From NCBI GenBank assembly GCA_903926855.1, contig CAIYKV010000038.1:1-63976 (forward strand): DNA of 63,976 nt, read 5' to 3'. The stretch's first letter is position 1, and each line of letters begins with the position of its first letter. This document shows, in pieces, positions 63,408 through 63,976 of this stretch. The notes beneath the pieces are model-generated. The model did no database searches, had not been told where the DNA came from, and saw only the letters and a list, made by a program, of their open reading frames with translations. This DNA comes from an uncultured Bacteroidota bacterium (GTDB lineage Bacteria; Bacteroidota; Bacteroidia; Chitinophagales; Chitinophagaceae). The translations under genes were made by a program, and so were the position numbers.

Positions 63408-63976
63408 ATGAAAGCACTTATCACATTTTGTATATCTATTTTCTTTCTAAGCTCTTGCGTACAATCGCAGAATAGTAAGATTCCATTACCGGAAAATCAG
63501 AAGCCATCACCGAATGAAGCAGTGGCCACTTTTGCAGAAGGCTGTTTTTGGCATGCTGAAATCGTATTTCAAAGTCTGGTGGGTGTTAGGGATGCTGTAT
63601 CCGGATATGCAGGAGGGTCAGTTAAAAATCCTGATTATGAAATGGTAGGTAGTGGCAGAACAGGACATGCGGAATCAGTTCAGGTCTATTACGATCCTTC
63701 CAAAATCTCTTATGAAACATTAGTTGCCGCTTTTTTTGCGAGTATGGACCCAACAGAATTGAACAGGCAAGGGAATGATGAGGGTACGCAATACAGATCT
63801 GTTGCATTTTACAGGAATGAGAAAGAGAAACAGGTAATTGAATCAATCATTAAGCAGGAGCAAAAGCGATATAAAGAAAAGATTGTTACGCAGGTAGTCC
63901 CTTTTACCCAGTTCTATCCGGCTGAAGCATATCACCAGGAGTATATACATTTTCATCCGGATAACCGTTATGTAGC
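63408..63976 (+). CDS. msrA: Exported peptide-methionine (S)-S-oxide reductase, lipoprotein (3' end outside window)
   Basis: Reduces methionine-S-sulfoxide. From ATG 63408 at least 189 residues are readable before the window ends. The N-terminus MKALITFCISIFFLSSC is a lipoprotein signal with Cys17. The catalytic motif is FAEGCFWHAEIVFQ, followed by VSGYAGGSVKNPDYEMV, SGRTGHAESVQVYYDP, EGTQYRSVAFY and PAEAYHQEY. Only the C-terminal residues, which carry resolving cysteines in some members, are missing. Same strand as msrB, evidently one operon. Confidence 0.95.
   Translation, partial: MKALITFCISIFFLSSCVQSQNSKIPLPENQKPSPNEAVATFAEGCFWHAEIVFQSLVGVRDAVSGYAGGSVKNPDYEMVGSGRTGHAESVQVYYDPSKISYETLVAAFFASMDPTELNRQGNDEGTQYRSVAFYRNEKEKQVIESIIKQEQKRYKEKIVTQVVPFTQFYPAEAYHQEYIHFHPDNRYV

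Overview
The window is a stretch of chromosome from a member of the Bacteroidota, most likely Chitinophagaceae or a close relative. This rests on its moderate, AT-leaning base composition, its Bacteroidota-type promoters (TTG or TTTG, 19-21 bases, then TAnnTTTG-like boxes) with almost no Shine-Dalgarno sequences, and its characteristic protein families: DUF5686/CarboxypepD_reg outer-membrane proteins, a 2TM-domain protein, DUF4833, Crp-like regulators, and the order rplM-rpsI-rpsB-tsf. The taxon is inferred from gene content only.

Layout. 1-825 holds the 3'-truncated gap gene (minus strand). 1080-1151 is tRNA-Glu with its own promoter. Immediately downstream is a scarred integration site: the last ~75 codons of a serine-recombinase-like gene run into the tRNA on the opposite strand and are cut by a complete IS21-family element (istA/istB, 1339-3959). 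That element has no target duplication and different sequence on its far side. A small accessory cassette follows (VOC protein, Crp-like regulator, DUF4267-cupin fusion, 4248-6415). 6701-10421 is housekeeping (rplM, rpsI, rpsB, tsf, terminator, pyrH), then a TolC-like protein and an aminotransferase. 13257-20132 (minus) is a tetR-tolC-acrA-acrB type efflux operon with a candidate operator. 20358-34887 carries a DUF502 protein, serC, a second TetR regulator, a tight membrane-lipid cluster (PgpA-like phosphatase, GtrA, DUF5686 protein, CDP-alcohol phosphatidyltransferase fused to DUF4833, PAP2/IPC-synthase-like), DUF1015, a TPR protein, a 2TM protein, an acyl-CoA ligase and a secreted M20 peptidase. 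35091-39030 encodes two sensor kinases, the second with an N-terminal receiver. An amidohydrolase and an unrecognised helical protein lie on the minus strand to 42225.

42442-61176 is one continuous ~19 kb run of same-strand genes for leucine, isoleucine/valine and threonine synthesis: leuA, leuC, leuD, a ModF-like tandem ABC ATPase, leuB, ilvE, ilvD, ilvB, ilvN, ilvC, ilvA, thrA, thrB, thrC. Each of the three blocks starts with a structured leader. The ilv block has a promoter, a 30-residue leader peptide with an almost unbroken Ile/Val run, and a GC-rich terminator before ilvE. The thr block has a 31-residue leader peptide ending in an Ile/Thr run. The leu block has a terminator-like hairpin right after a candidate promoter. 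Together they look like enteric-style attenuation of a whole aspartate/branched-chain supercluster, and this is the most interesting system here. The window ends with a Tat-exported Gfo/Idh/MocA oxidoreductase (minus) and an exported methionine-sulfoxide-reductase pair (msrB, and msrA truncated by the window end).

All calls come from reading the sequence and from family knowledge. No database search, structure prediction or alignment was run.
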